From NCBI RefSeq assembly GCF_008107695.1, contig NZ_VIRG01000036.1:310001-374000 (forward strand): a stretch of DNA of 64,000 bases. The letters are read 5' to 3'. Source of the DNA: Stappia sp. BW2. Lineage in GTDB: Bacteria > Pseudomonadota > Alphaproteobacteria > Rhizobiales > Stappiaceae. The position numbers were made by a program, and so were the translations under genes. Shown here piece by piece: positions 13,201-20,929 of the stretch (the first letter of the stretch is position 1; every line of letters begins with the position of its first letter). The notes under the pieces were generated by a model that saw only the letters and a list, made by a program, of their open reading frames with translations, was not told where the DNA came from and did no database searches.

Positions 13201-13613
13201 GGCTGCCGAGGTCTGGTATCGACAACGCACAGGACCCCGAGAATATGCGTGCCGTCCAGTGAAAGCGGATAGCCGGCGTAAAAGCGAATGTGAGGTGGAC
13301 CGTTGACGAGGCGACTGTTCCGGAAGCGGTCGTCTTCCAGAGCATCCGGCACAACCATCACGTCGCGCGAGAGGATCGCCTGATCGCAAAAGGTTCCGCT
13401 TCTGGGTGTGTCATCGAGAGTGATGCCGGTCCTGGCCTTGAACCAGAGATCGTCCTTTCCAACGATGGAAATGAAGGCGGACGGCGCCTCAAAGATCGTG
13501 GCAAGAGTCTCGACCAGGTCGTCATATTCCGGGAGGCGATCAGAATTTAGAATTGCGAGTGACGCGAGTGAATCCAGTCGGTCCTGTTCGTTATGTCCCT
13601 TCACAGGGTTCAT
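10239..13613 (-). CDS. GAF/PAS diguanylate cyclase (GGDEF)
   Basis: Soluble sensor enzyme predicted to make cyclic di-GMP. In order (1124 residues from the ATG at 13613): GAF 27-159; PAS of the WEFDLDTDTLTW type 186-299; a PAS plus PAS_7-like pair 307-550; a second, clearly duplicated pair 560-809; a PAS_7-like domain 824-939; GGDEF 949-1112. The catalytic motif LGGDEFG (1029-1035) is intact and RSSD lies five residues before it, the inhibitory I-site spacing, so product inhibition is expected. There is no EAL domain and no membrane segment. The ATG has GGAGAGG eight bases upstream; a TTG 26 codons earlier is the only alternative. Confidence 0.9.
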   Translation of the reverse strand: MNPVKGHNEQDRLDSLASLAILNSDRLPEYDDLVETLATIFEAPSAFISIVGKDDLWFKARTGITLDDTPRSGTFCDQAILSRDVMVVPDALEDDRFRNSRLVNGPPHIRFYAGYPLSLDGTHILGVLCVVDTRPRQPSEQQLRQLRRMGTIVLGLMKSHSAQKDTQAALAEAEEQQRRAIRKRDLLEEITTVSGVGGWEFDLDTDTLTWTDKTREIHEVGSDFMPTVEMALSFYAPNCRHQISDAVVKCIRDGVPWDLELPFITAKGRKRWVRTAGRPVVENGRTTRLVGAFQDITERKRSEEAILQSEAVHRTTLETLSEGILLLNKDGKIQSSNPAAAALLGYCGADMQGRKLQDLELDILCEKETDVSGGTLLQMVAEDPERVRNVVANVSRRGVDRSTWLSLNAKPIGDQNAFGLDGVVLSLTDVSAVKRQVIALQAIFDNLPGGLVYYDPERRLAVCNRDFQRLLQLPQEFIDRKAHLVEVATYLAERGDYGPGDPGKLLEERLRHFDNPKPHIYEHVSPDGTHLEARGIPLPSGGLISSFFDISERKQAEHVLRHSEAVHRTTLETLSEGILLLTHTGDIQSANPAAVELLGFAGTDLVGLNVSDIDFGLRCSLKGKRECHAPLELASRDPGIVRDVVARLIPANGQPRRWLRLSARPVNVDQDFDLDGVVVSLTDITEAKQQADTLQSIFDNFPGGIVHYDEAYRLASSNEQFLTLLDYPQDLIDRKPSLYDFFHYNAERGDYGPGDPETLAMERYKQYDLKKPQVFERRAANGSYIETRSTPLPSGGVIHNFYDITDRKNMEEQLASNERLARHRTQELEAILANMRQGVSVFDVRGQLTLWNRQYIEIFRKPESEVREGVSLIALLQAEKERGEFDGDVQEHVMDLMIRLSAGEVVRSKFQHPDGRIISAVHAPLPDGGWIGTHEDVTLREEAAEKIRFAAHHDTLTGLANRTLFNAKLDEALTAAAYNGIAGDLMMLDLDKFKPVNDRFGHDVGDALLKSVAQRLRECVRSSDLVARLGGDEFGIILTGTGSGNAGTAEIADRIVRKLGAPFVVHDNIITVGVSVGISPITGAELDPSPVLKRADLALYEVKRNGRNGFKFFEEDGSVQFARA

Positions 13614-13760
13614 GATGCTCTGTGCCTCTCCGACGACCGCGTCAATAGCCAGTTTCAAACCCGATAACTCTACGGCACAGAAACAAAACAAAGCATTAAT
13701 GTTCGAAATGGACTAAAATTGTCTACGTATGAACTATGGTATAAAATGACAGGAGAGTTC

Positions 13761-13808
13761 ATGTCTCTTTCTGAGAAATGTATATATGGTATTTCTATCA
13801 ATATTTAA
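13761..13808 (+). CDS. Possible 15-codon leader peptide ORF
   Basis: An ATG with AGGAGAG five bases upstream opens a 15-codon frame (MSLSEKCIYGISINI) in the AT-rich 369-base gap between the diguanylate cyclase and the GcrA-like gene. TATAAA lies about 20 bases before the ATG, but no good -35 element is seen. Nothing downstream on this strand could be its target gene before the terminator-like stem at 13900. The rest of the gap shows only AT-rich promoter-like sequence. This may be chance. Confidence 0.2.
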   Translation: MSLSEKCIYGISINI

Positions 13809-13895
13809 GTCGAAATACTTTATTCTTTTATTCGGAAGTTGCTTTCTATCAGGAGGCTGAAGCTTCCAAGGCGCAGCGGTCGGGAATTCCAGACA

Positions 13896-13925
13896 ACAAA
13901 AAACCCGGCCTGATGACCGGGTTTT
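13896..13925 (-). terminator. Intrinsic terminator of the GcrA-like gene
   Basis: On the minus strand AAAACCCGG, an 8-base loop and CCGGGTTTT form a stem followed by further Ts (TTTTTTG). It begins 58 bases after the stop of the small GcrA-like gene. On the plus strand the T run is shorter, so it could work weakly in both directions. Confidence 0.8.
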
Positions 13926-13982
13926 GAAGGTACGTGGTGTTCCACGAAATGACTGCTATTCGGTGAAAGCAGCTTGTATGCG

Positions 13983-14189
13983 TTACGCCGCGCGGCGGAA
14001 AGACAGGCTCATGCCACCACCGGAACGGTTACGGCGGCGCTCTTCCGGCGGGATGTAGACGATGGCACTGTGTTCGGTGCAATAAGAAACACCGGGCTCA
14101 ACGCGCGTGGTGCACGGAAAGATGTAGTTACCAGCATCGCCTTCTGCCCATTTGCAGCAGCCCGGACGCGGGAGAGAGAAGTCAGCCAT
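13983..14189 (-). CDS. Small GcrA-like cysteine/histidine-motif protein
   Basis: A 68-residue protein starting at ATG 14189, with AAGGA seven bases upstream. It resembles the C-terminal motif of the cell-cycle regulator GcrA: CKWAEGDAGNYIFPC, then VSYCTEHSAIVYIPP followed by a basic RRRNRS stretch. The N-terminal helix-turn-helix that defines GcrA is missing. Family membership is an inference from the C-W-x-GD...C...YC..H pattern; a similar short zinc-finger-like family is possible. It stands alone with its own terminator. Codon use resembles neighbours and the ribosome site is strong, so it is likely a real gene. Confidence 0.7.
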   Translation of the reverse strand: MADFSLPRPGCCKWAEGDAGNYIFPCTTRVEPGVSYCTEHSAIVYIPPEERRRNRSGGGMSLSFRRAA

Positions 14190-14480
14190 GACGTTTTCCT
14201 TCGTTCTTCTTTTAATCAAGTGACAAAAGCGCTCGAGCATCCTCGGGAGGGAGGATCCGAACAGCTTTCGACAGAAATCGGATGTAAGCGGCGCCCGGGA
14301 CGTCATCCGTAGTCCAACCCTGTTGGGTGCCCTTCAGCAAGCGCAGGCATTACATAAGCGGCGTGTCACAAAATTGCAATAGAATAGCTGGCAATTCCGG
14401 CCTGCACTGAGTGCATACCGGGTTAATGTAGTGTTATCGCTTGGCTTTATTGCTTCAGCTTACTTCGAAAGGCCAAAGTT

Positions 14481-16097
14481 TTAGCCTTCCGTACCAGGTA
14501 ACTTGCCTCCGGCCTGTTGCAGCGCGTCGGGCGTATCGAGATCCAGTCTTGCCGCTGCGCCAATCTCGACCTCGGCCACGAATCCCGGATTGTCGCCAAT
14601 GATATGGCGCGCACCGACGTCGCCGCTCAGCGATTTGAGGGCATCGAAGAACCGCCGGTCCCACAGGACAGGATTGCCCCGTTTGCCGTCCGCCGTGGCC
14701 GTGACGATCAGACTGTTGTCGTTTTCCTGGTAGGCGTCGATCAGCCTTTTCAGAACATCGCTGCCGATGCGCGGCATGTCTCCGAGCAGGATGATCACCG
14801 CATCGGTGTCTGCTGCAAGGGCATTCATGCCGGTGCGGATGGACCCGGCCATGCCATCGGCAAAATCGGGATTATGCACCAGTGTAATGCCCAGATCGTC
14901 TACCTGGGCCCCGATCTCCTCCGCCAGATGGCCAGTGACCAAGACGGTCTGTGCCAGACCGGCATCGGTTGCAGCTTCTGCCGCGTGCCGGATCAGCGTC
15001 TTTCCGTCCAGCGTCGCCAGAAGCTTGTTCGGCCCACCCATGCGGGACGATTTACCGGCTCCAAGGATTAGCGCGGCGATCTTGTCAGCCTTGCCCTTGC
15101 GTTTGCCCTCGCGCGGCTGTGGCCGTGTTCCGATCTCCATCAGCAGGCCTCCGACCCCCATGGCGGTAATATCGTCCGGGCGAACCTCCAGTCCGGCCAG
15201 CAGGCGATCGAGAACCCAGTCGAAACCGTTTTCCTTCGGACTGCGGGCACAGCCCGGTGCCCCCAGCACGGGAGTGTCGCCCAGACTGCCAAGCATCAGC
15301 AGATTGCCTGGATCGACCGGCATGCCCAGGTGATGGACGGTGCCTCCGGCGAGGTCCAGACCCGCAGGCAGAACGTCCTGCCGGTCGACGACGGCAGAGG
15401 CTCCGAACAGGATCAGAAGATCGGCACCTTCTTCCTTCAGCGCCAGCAGGGCATCGGCGACGGCGTTTTGGGTATGGGGAACCCTGTGCTCGCTCAGCAC
15501 GGTGGATCCGCTCGGCAAGAGCCGTTCCTCCAGCACACGGCGGGTCTTGTCCATGGTCGACGGCTTCAGATGCGGTAACTGCGTCGCCAAAAGGCCGATC
15601 TTGCGTGGACGGAAGCCGGCAACATGGACAGCGCCCTTGAGAGCGCTTTCGGCTGCCTGCAGCTGCGTCTGTGCCACGGCAAACGAGATGATCTTTGCGG
15701 TCGCGACCATGCGGCCGGCAACAACCCTTGTATAGTTTGGCAGCGTCGCGAAGGTGATGGCCGGGTCGATCCGGTTGGTCTTGGTCACGGCTTCCGCATC
15801 TACCACCAGAACACCGTTGGTGGCAGCATAAAGGTTCATGCGACCGGTAAAGGCGGTGTCGGTTTCAAGGCCCGTTCCTGCGGCGGCAGTGGCAAGCCGC
15901 TCGGCTGCCGCGTCCTCGCCGGTGTCACCGGCCTCTATTCGGGCAACCATCAGACTGTCGATCCCGGCGGCGGTCATGTCGGCACAGTCCTGTCCGCTCA
16001 GGCGGTGGCCTTTTTTCAGCACACGGTTCGGCAGGGCCGTTCTATGTGCGAGAATACAGCCTTCGGCTTCTTCCGGCGGACAGGGGCCGAATTTCAT
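14481..16097 (-). CDS. Molybdopterin-binding / MocA-like nucleotidyltransferase fusion
   Basis: A 538-residue two-domain protein. Residues 1 to about 330 are a MoeA/Mog-like molybdopterin-binding domain (MKFGPCPPEEAEGCILAH at the start; DLLILFGASAVVDRQDVLP; MPVDPGNLLMLG). From 336 a MobA/MocA-type nucleotidyltransferase follows (AALILGAGKSSRMGG, then the metal-binding LLGDMP near 437-442). It probably adds a nucleotide to Mo-molybdopterin to make the dinucleotide cofactor of xanthine-dehydrogenase-type enzymes. Its ATG overlaps the stop of the upstream xdhC-like gene by four bases. A longer open frame to 16418 is an antisense-like extension over that gene. Confidence 0.88.
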   Translation of the reverse strand: MKFGPCPPEEAEGCILAHRTALPNRVLKKGHRLSGQDCADMTAAGIDSLMVARIEAGDTGEDAAAERLATAAAGTGLETDTAFTGRMNLYAATNGVLVVDAEAVTKTNRIDPAITFATLPNYTRVVAGRMVATAKIISFAVAQTQLQAAESALKGAVHVAGFRPRKIGLLATQLPHLKPSTMDKTRRVLEERLLPSGSTVLSEHRVPHTQNAVADALLALKEEGADLLILFGASAVVDRQDVLPAGLDLAGGTVHHLGMPVDPGNLLMLGSLGDTPVLGAPGCARSPKENGFDWVLDRLLAGLEVRPDDITAMGVGGLLMEIGTRPQPREGKRKGKADKIAALILGAGKSSRMGGPNKLLATLDGKTLIRHAAEAATDAGLAQTVLVTGHLAEEIGAQVDDLGITLVHNPDFADGMAGSIRTGMNALAADTDAVIILLGDMPRIGSDVLKRLIDAYQENDNSLIVTATADGKRGNPVLWDRRFFDALKSLSGDVGARHIIGDNPGFVAEVEIGAAARLDLDTPDALQQAGGKLPGTEG

Positions 16098-16789
16098 GCG
16101 GCAGCTCCCGGGGCCGTTCGCAGCGCCTTGATGATGGCTCCCAGAACGGCGACCGCGATCTCCTCCGGCGACGCTGCACCGATATCGAGGCCGATTGGTG
16201 CGTCGATCCTGTCGAACAGCTCGGGTGCAAGACCGGCGTCTGTAAAGCGTTCCAGCCTCTTGCCGTGGGTCTTGCGGCTGCCGAGCGCCCCGACATAGAA
16301 ACAGCCGGTCTTCAGCGCTTCCATCAAGGGGAAATCGTCGATCTTCGGATCGTGCGTGACGGCGGCCACGGCCGTAAAGGCGTCGAGCGGCGTGTCCTTC
16401 AACACGTCCTCCGGCCATTCCGCCTTGAGCGTGCTGCCGGGAAACCGGTCGTCGGTGGCAAAGGCAGTGCGCGGATCTATCACGGTTACATCAAGCCCGG
16501 CAATCTCGGCCATCGGCACAAGCGCCTGACTGATATGGACGGCACCGATAACGACCAGCCGCGGGGCTGGCAGGGAGACGTTCAGAAAGACCTCGCCGTT
16601 CTCACCGGTGATCATGCCGGATTTTCCGGAGCGGAACCGCTTTGCAAGTTCCTCCGCCAGGGGATCGGCGGAAAAAACGTCGGATTTGCGGACAAGGCGT
16701 TGCCGCCCGTCCGTCATCTCCGTCACCAGGATTGCCGCACGGCGTGCGGCGCGGTCCTTGTTCAGCTCGCTGAGCAGAGAAATATCCAT
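16094..16789 (-). CDS. XdhC-family protein, C-terminal (Rossmann) domain
   Basis: A 231-residue protein corresponding to the XdhC_C Rossmann half: LVVIGAVHISQALVPMAEIAGLDVTVIDPR, VAAVTHDPKIDDF, YVGALGSRKTHGKRLERF and APIGLDIGAASPEEIAVAVLGAII. XdhC proteins bind and deliver sulfurated molybdenum cofactor to xanthine-dehydrogenase-type hydroxylases. The N-terminal CoxI domain of full-length XdhC is absent here and is encoded by a separate gene two positions upstream. It overlaps the downstream molybdopterin/MocA fusion by four bases. Confidence 0.88.
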   Translation of the reverse strand: MDISLLSELNKDRAARRAAILVTEMTDGRQRLVRKSDVFSADPLAEELAKRFRSGKSGMITGENGEVFLNVSLPAPRLVVIGAVHISQALVPMAEIAGLDVTVIDPRTAFATDDRFPGSTLKAEWPEDVLKDTPLDAFTAVAAVTHDPKIDDFPLMEALKTGCFYVGALGSRKTHGKRLERFTDAGLAPELFDRIDAPIGLDIGAASPEEIAVAVLGAIIKALRTAPGAAA

Positions 16790-16792
16790 GGT

Positions 16793-17419
16793 CTATGCGC
16801 GGTCCGTTGCCAGTTTCAGTCCAAGCCCCACCAGAAGCGATCCACCGAGCCAGCGTGTGAGACTCTGAAACCTGGAAGTCTTGGTCAGGCGTTTTTTCAC
16901 CTCGCTGGCAAACAGCACGGTGATGATATCCGCCGAGGTGAAGGCGCAGTTGACGATTGTGCCCAGGATCAGGAACTGCGCCCAGATCGGCAGTCCGGCG
17001 TCGGGGGTGACGAACTGCGGCAGAAAGGCGATGAAGAAGACGGCAACCTTGGGATTGAGAATTTCCACCAGGATGCTGTCGACAAAGGCCCGCTTTGCGG
17101 ATTTTTGAGGCAGGTTGGGGACCGGGGCTGCGGCCACGCGGGTGCGGATCATCTGGACGCCGAGAAAGACCAGATAGACACCGCCCACCAGCTTCAGCGC
17201 AAGATAGAGCGTCGGCACGGCGCTAAAGACGGCCGACAAGCCGAAGGCGGCCGCAAAGACGTGGGCGTAGCAACCAAGGTGAATGCCGGCGGCCGCCATG
17301 AAGCCGGCGCGATGTCCGCGGGCGATGGTCTGCGCGGCGGTGTAGAGCAGGGCCGGGCCGGGCATATAGGCAAACAGCGCTGTTGCGGCGATGAAGGCGA
17401 GCAGGGTTTCCGTGGTCAT
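16793..17419 (-). CDS. LysE-family amino acid/metabolite exporter
   Basis: A 208-residue inner-membrane protein with about six hydrophobic segments and the LysE/RhtB signature near the N-terminus (FAYMPGPALLYTAAQTIARGHRAGFMAAAGIHLG) plus the mid-protein NPKVAVFF motif. The start is set at MTTETLLAF (ATG 17419), where the family normally begins; the frame is open further upstream over the preceding gene. It lies between the two halves of XdhC with gaps of 16 and 3 bases, so it belongs to the operon. Its substrate is unknown. Confidence 0.88.
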   Translation of the reverse strand: MTTETLLAFIAATALFAYMPGPALLYTAAQTIARGHRAGFMAAAGIHLGCYAHVFAAAFGLSAVFSAVPTLYLALKLVGGVYLVFLGVQMIRTRVAAAPVPNLPQKSAKRAFVDSILVEILNPKVAVFFIAFLPQFVTPDAGLPIWAQFLILGTIVNCAFTSADIITVLFASEVKKRLTKTSRFQSLTRWLGGSLLVGLGLKLATDRA

Positions 17420-17435
17420 CAATTCGGATCCGGGG

Positions 17436-17771
17436 TCAACTGACAGGCTCGACGTAAACGCGAATGCGTCCGCCACAGGACAGGCCGACACGCCAGGCGG
17501 TCTCGTCGGCAACGCCAAACTCCAGCGTTGTCGGTTTGCCGGTCTCAATCACATCGATTGCCTCGGACACCACCGCCCCCTCGACACAGCCTCCGGAGAC
17601 GGAGCCTTCGAAGTTGCCTTCCGCATCAATGACCAGATGGGAGCCGACCGGACGCGGTGCGGAGCCCCAGGTCTCAACCACCGTCGCCAGCGCAACGGAA
17701 CGCCCGGAACCGCGCCAATTTTCGGCGGTTTTCAGAACATCTGGAATGGAAATCGTTTCTGTGGCCGTCAT
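17436..17771 (-). CDS. XdhC/CoxI-family protein, N-terminal domain
   Basis: A 111-residue stand-alone XdhC_CoxI domain: VALATVVETWGSAPRPVGSHLVI, then GSVSGGCVEGAVV and WRVGLSCGGRIRVYVE. The SGGC and LSCGG cysteines are those conserved in XdhC/CoxI. AGGGG sits at proper distance from this ATG. It is the first gene of a four-gene minus-strand operon (CoxI domain, LysE exporter, XdhC_C domain, molybdopterin/MocA fusion) for molybdenum cofactor handling. The client hydroxylase genes are not in the window. Confidence 0.88.
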   Translation of the reverse strand: MTATETISIPDVLKTAENWRGSGRSVALATVVETWGSAPRPVGSHLVIDAEGNFEGSVSGGCVEGAVVSEAIDVIETGKPTTLEFGVADETAWRVGLSCGGRIRVYVEPVS

Positions 17772-17955
17772 GACGTCGCCCCTTGAAGGTAGGACCTTCA
17801 ATATAGATCTTTCTGAATTTGATGAAAGGGAGCAACCGCTGGAAAGCAAAGGCCACATCTGCTTTTCGCGGCGAACGGCGAGCATTGGATGTTCTGAGCG
17901 TCCAGCCTGATGGCAGGCGGTCTCGCATTCACGCAGGCAGCATCGGTCGGACAAG

Positions 17956-17985
17956 AAAAAACGGCCCCTCACAGGGAGGGGCCGT
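17956..17985 (-). terminator. Intrinsic terminator of pckA
   Basis: ACGGCCCCTC and its exact complement GAGGGGCCGT flank a 5-base loop. On the minus strand the stem is followed by TTTTTTCTTG. It lies just past the pckA stop. Confidence 0.9.
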
Positions 17986-18014
17986 CAAGTTTGTGTGGGA
18001 TATTTTTTTCGGGC

Positions 18015-19625
18015 TTATTCGGCTGCCATGTGCACGGCGGGCGCTGCATTGAGCACCGCACCATCGACATGGTCTTCAAAAGTCTCGAAGTTTTTGACGA
18101 ACATTTCCACCAGCTTGGCGGCCTGTACGTCGTAGGCATCCTTGTCTGCCCAGGTTTCGCGCGGGGTCAGGATCTTATCGTCCACGCCTTCGACGGAAAC
18201 CGGAACATCGAAACCGAAATTCGCATCCGTGCGGAACTGGGCTTCTTTCAGGCTGCCGTTGAGCGCGGCGGTCAGCAATGTGCGGGTCGCCTTGATCGGC
18301 ATGCGGTGGCCGGTGCCGTACGCGCCGCCGGTCCAGCCGGTGTTGACCAGCCAGCAATCAACGTTGTGCTTGGCAATGAGGTCCTTCAGCAGGTTGCCGT
18401 ATTCGGACGGATGCCGAGGCAGGAACGGGGCACCGAAGCAGGTGGAGAAGGTTGCCTGTGGCTCGGTGACACCTTTTTCCGTGCCGGCCACCTTCGCGGT
18501 GTAGCCGGACAGGAAGTGATACATTGCCTGGGCCGGTGTCATACGCGCGATCGGAGGCATGACGCCGAAGGCATCGGCCGTCAGCATGATGATCGTCTTC
18601 GGCATCGGCGCGCAGCCGGTGTCGCTGGCATTGGAAATGAAGTGGATCGGGTAGGCGGCGCGGGTGTTTTCCGTCTTTGAACTGTCGTCGAAATCCGGCA
18701 CCCGGTTTTCGTCCAGTACCACGTTTTCAAGAACGGTGCCGAAGCGCTGGGTGGTGGAGAAGATTTCCGGCTCGGCTTCAGCGGAAAGCTTGATGGTCTT
18801 GGCATAGCAACCGCCTTCGAAATTGAAGACGCCGCTTTCGCTCCAGCCGTGCTCGTCGTCGCCGATCAGCGTGCGGGACGGGTCAGCGGAAAGGGTGGTC
18901 TTGCCGGTGCCGGACAGGCCGAAGAAAACGGCGGTATCACCGTCGTCGCCGACATTTGCCGAGCAATGCATGGACATGACGCCCTTGGCCGGCAGCAGGT
19001 GGTTGAGCATGGTGAAGACGGATTTCTTCATTTCACCCGCATAGGAGGTGCCGCCGATCAGGACGATCTTGCGCGTCAGATCACAGGCGATCACCGTTTC
19101 CGAGCGGCAGCCGTGCCGTGCCGGATCCGCCTTGAAGCTCGGCAGATCGATGATGGTCATGTCCGGAGTGAAGCCTTCCAGCTCGGCGCTTTCAGGCCGT
19201 AGCAGAAGGTTGCGGATAAAGAGCGAATGCCAAGCATACTCAGTAAAGACGCGCACCGGCAGACTGTGGGTCGCGTCGGCACCGCCGTAAAGATCCTGCG
19301 CAAACAGCTCCATGCCTTCCGCATGGGCCAGGAAATCGGCCAGGAGCACGTCGAAATTGGCTTGCGACATCTGCGCGTTGTTGTCCCACCAGACCGTGTC
19401 GCGGGTTTCTTCGTCGAGAACAACAAACTTGTCCTTCGGCGAGCGGCCCGTGTGGATGCCTGTTTCCGCGACAATGGCGCCACCGGCAGCCAGCTGCGTC
19501 TCGCCGCGCGATAGGGAAAATTCATAAAGAGCAGGCTCATTCTGGTTCCAATAGAGCGCTTTCAGGCCCTTGAAGCCGAAAGTTTCGCAACCGATTGAAG
19601 GATTCCTGACGCCTACTTCTTGCAT
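18015..19625 (-). CDS. pckA: Phosphoenolpyruvate carboxykinase (ATP)
   Basis: First committed step of gluconeogenesis: oxaloacetate plus ATP to phosphoenolpyruvate, CO2 and ADP. At 536 residues it is of typical length. Visible motifs are [25 protein letters not shown], the kinase loop [16 protein letters not shown] followed by LIGDDEHGW, and the C-terminal [17 protein letters not shown] region. The ATG opens [17 protein letters not shown]. It is divergent from chvI across a 503-base region; the pckA/chvI-chvG neighbourhood is typical of Rhizobiales, where ChvI-type regulators link metabolism and envelope state. Confidence 0.97.
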   Translation of the reverse strand: MQEVGVRNPSIGCETFGFKGLKALYWNQNEPALYEFSLSRGETQLAAGGAIVAETGIHTGRSPKDKFVVLDEETRDTVWWDNNAQMSQANFDVLLADFLAHAEGMELFAQDLYGGADATHSLPVRVFTEYAWHSLFIRNLLLRPESAELEGFTPDMTIIDLPSFKADPARHGCRSETVIACDLTRKIVLIGGTSYAGEMKKSVFTMLNHLLPAKGVMSMHCSANVGDDGDTAVFFGLSGTGKTTLSADPSRTLIGDDEHGWSESGVFNFEGGCYAKTIKLSAEAEPEIFSTTQRFGTVLENVVLDENRVPDFDDSSKTENTRAAYPIHFISNASDTGCAPMPKTIIMLTADAFGVMPPIARMTPAQAMYHFLSGYTAKVAGTEKGVTEPQATFSTCFGAPFLPRHPSEYGNLLKDLIAKHNVDCWLVNTGWTGGAYGTGHRMPIKATRTLLTAALNGSLKEAQFRTDANFGFDVPVSVEGVDDKILTPRETWADKDAYDVQAAKLVEMFVKNFETFEDHVDGAVLNAAPAVHMAAE

Positions 19626-20128
19626 GTTCCCGCAGTCCTCGTGATGGGGGCTAGTTACTGGTCACGGCCAGAGAAAGTTAAGAAAAGCTAAATCTGGCTG
19701 TGAGGGCTGCGAACGTAGTGGAATGACCAAACGGCAGCAAGACTACAAAAGGGGCTATGTAATTGTTTAATCGATTGAAAATGACCAATAAATTGCCAAT
19801 GATTAATTTGGACACCAAACTAAAATCCGAAACTTTCGGAATGTTCGAATTGTCGGTCGAGACGAAAGAAAATGCGTCCAATTCGCGCCTGATGTGCAGA
19901 CTCGCCTGAACCAGACCGATGATATCGGAGACTTGACGTCCAATTGGTCTCTTGAAATCTTTTGCGCAGATCCCCACCAATGCAGCCGGCAGGGCGGTCT
20001 TTGCGTCCTGCAAGCTTACCTGCGGGCGGACTGCCTTAATTTATGCGCATTTAGCAGGCCAAAGGCTGTGTGTTACATTAATGCCGATGCGCGCCATCGG
20101 TGCGTTGCCGGAAATGGAAAAATAAAGC
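19626..20128. other. Divergent control region between pckA and chvI
   Basis: 503 bases with no credible gene (a 111-residue minus-strand frame has no family features). It is clearly richer in A/T than the flanking genes and must carry the promoters of pckA and chvI. Two adjacent dyads in its middle are listed separately. Confidence 0.6.
19803..19839. promoter_or_regulatory. Two adjacent inverted repeats upstream of pckA and chvI
   Basis: TTAATTTGG, spacer ACA, then CCAAACTAA (19803-19823) make a nearly perfect dyad. Four bases on, CCGAAA, one base, TTTCGG (19827-19839) make a second perfect one. They lie about 180 bases from the pckA start and 290 from the chvI start. Operator function is inferred from symmetry and position only. 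Confidence 0.4.
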
Positions 20129-20827
20129 ATGCCGACAATTGCCCTGGTCGATGACGACCGCAACATTTTGACTTCGGTCTCTATAGCATTGGAAGCGGAA
20201 GGCTATCGCGTTCAAACCTACACCGACGGTACATCGGCGCTCGACGGCCTGCAGAGCGACCCGCCGGAACTTGCAATTTTCGATATCAAGATGCCTCGTA
20301 TGGACGGCATGGAGCTGCTGCGCCGCCTGCGCCAGAACTCCGATCTGCCGGTGATCTTCCTGACGTCCAAGGACGACGAGATCGACGAGTTGTTCGGCCT
20401 GAAGATGGGCGCCGACGATTTCATACGCAAACCCTTCTCCCAGCGGCTTCTGGTCGAGCGTGTGCGCGCGGTGCTGCGCCGGGCGCAGCCGCGCGATGCA
20501 TCCGCACCGCGCGACGATGCCGACAAGCTTCTGGAACGGGGCCAGCTGGTGATGGACCAGGAGCGCCATACCTGCACCTGGAACGGCAAACCCGTCACAC
20601 TGACCGTAACCGAATTCCTGATCCTGTCCGCGCTCGCGCAGCGCCCGGGCGTCGTCAAGAGCCGCAACGCGCTCATGGATGCCGCCTATGACGATCAGGT
20701 CTATGTGGACGACCGCACCATCGACAGTCACATCAAACGGCTGCGCAAGAAGTTCAAGGTTGTGGACGACGACTTCGACATGATCGAAACCCTCTACGGC
20801 GTCGGCTACCGTTTCCGGGAAGTCTGA
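20129..20827 (+). CDS. chvI: Two-component response regulator ChvI
   Basis: OmpR/PhoB-type regulator, 232 residues. The receiver domain has the acidic pair D8/D9 (ALVDDD), phospho-acceptor D52 ([10 protein letters not shown]) and the KPFS lysine. A winged-helix output domain occupies about 130-230 ([53 protein letters not shown]). In Rhizobiales ChvI/ExoS-ChvG senses acid/envelope stress and controls exopolysaccharide, envelope and central-carbon genes. chvG follows after about 100 bases. Confidence 0.95.
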   Translation: MPTIALVDDDRNILTSVSIALEAEGYRVQTYTDGTSALDGLQSDPPELAIFDIKMPRMDGMELLRRLRQNSDLPVIFLTSKDDEIDELFGLKMGADDFIRKPFSQRLLVERVRAVLRRAQPRDASAPRDDADKLLERGQLVMDQERHTCTWNGKPVTLTVTEFLILSALAQRPGVVKSRNALMDAAYDDQVYVDDRTIDSHIKRLRKKFKVVDDDFDMIETLYGVGYRFREV

Positions 20828-20929
20828 AGCGGGCTGCCCAAGTGTCAGGCCCGGTGAAGTCTGGAAACGATCGCTTCTGGCTGTTCAATCTGTTTGGATT
20901 GAGCAGCCTTTGATCTAATGTGAGTCCGA

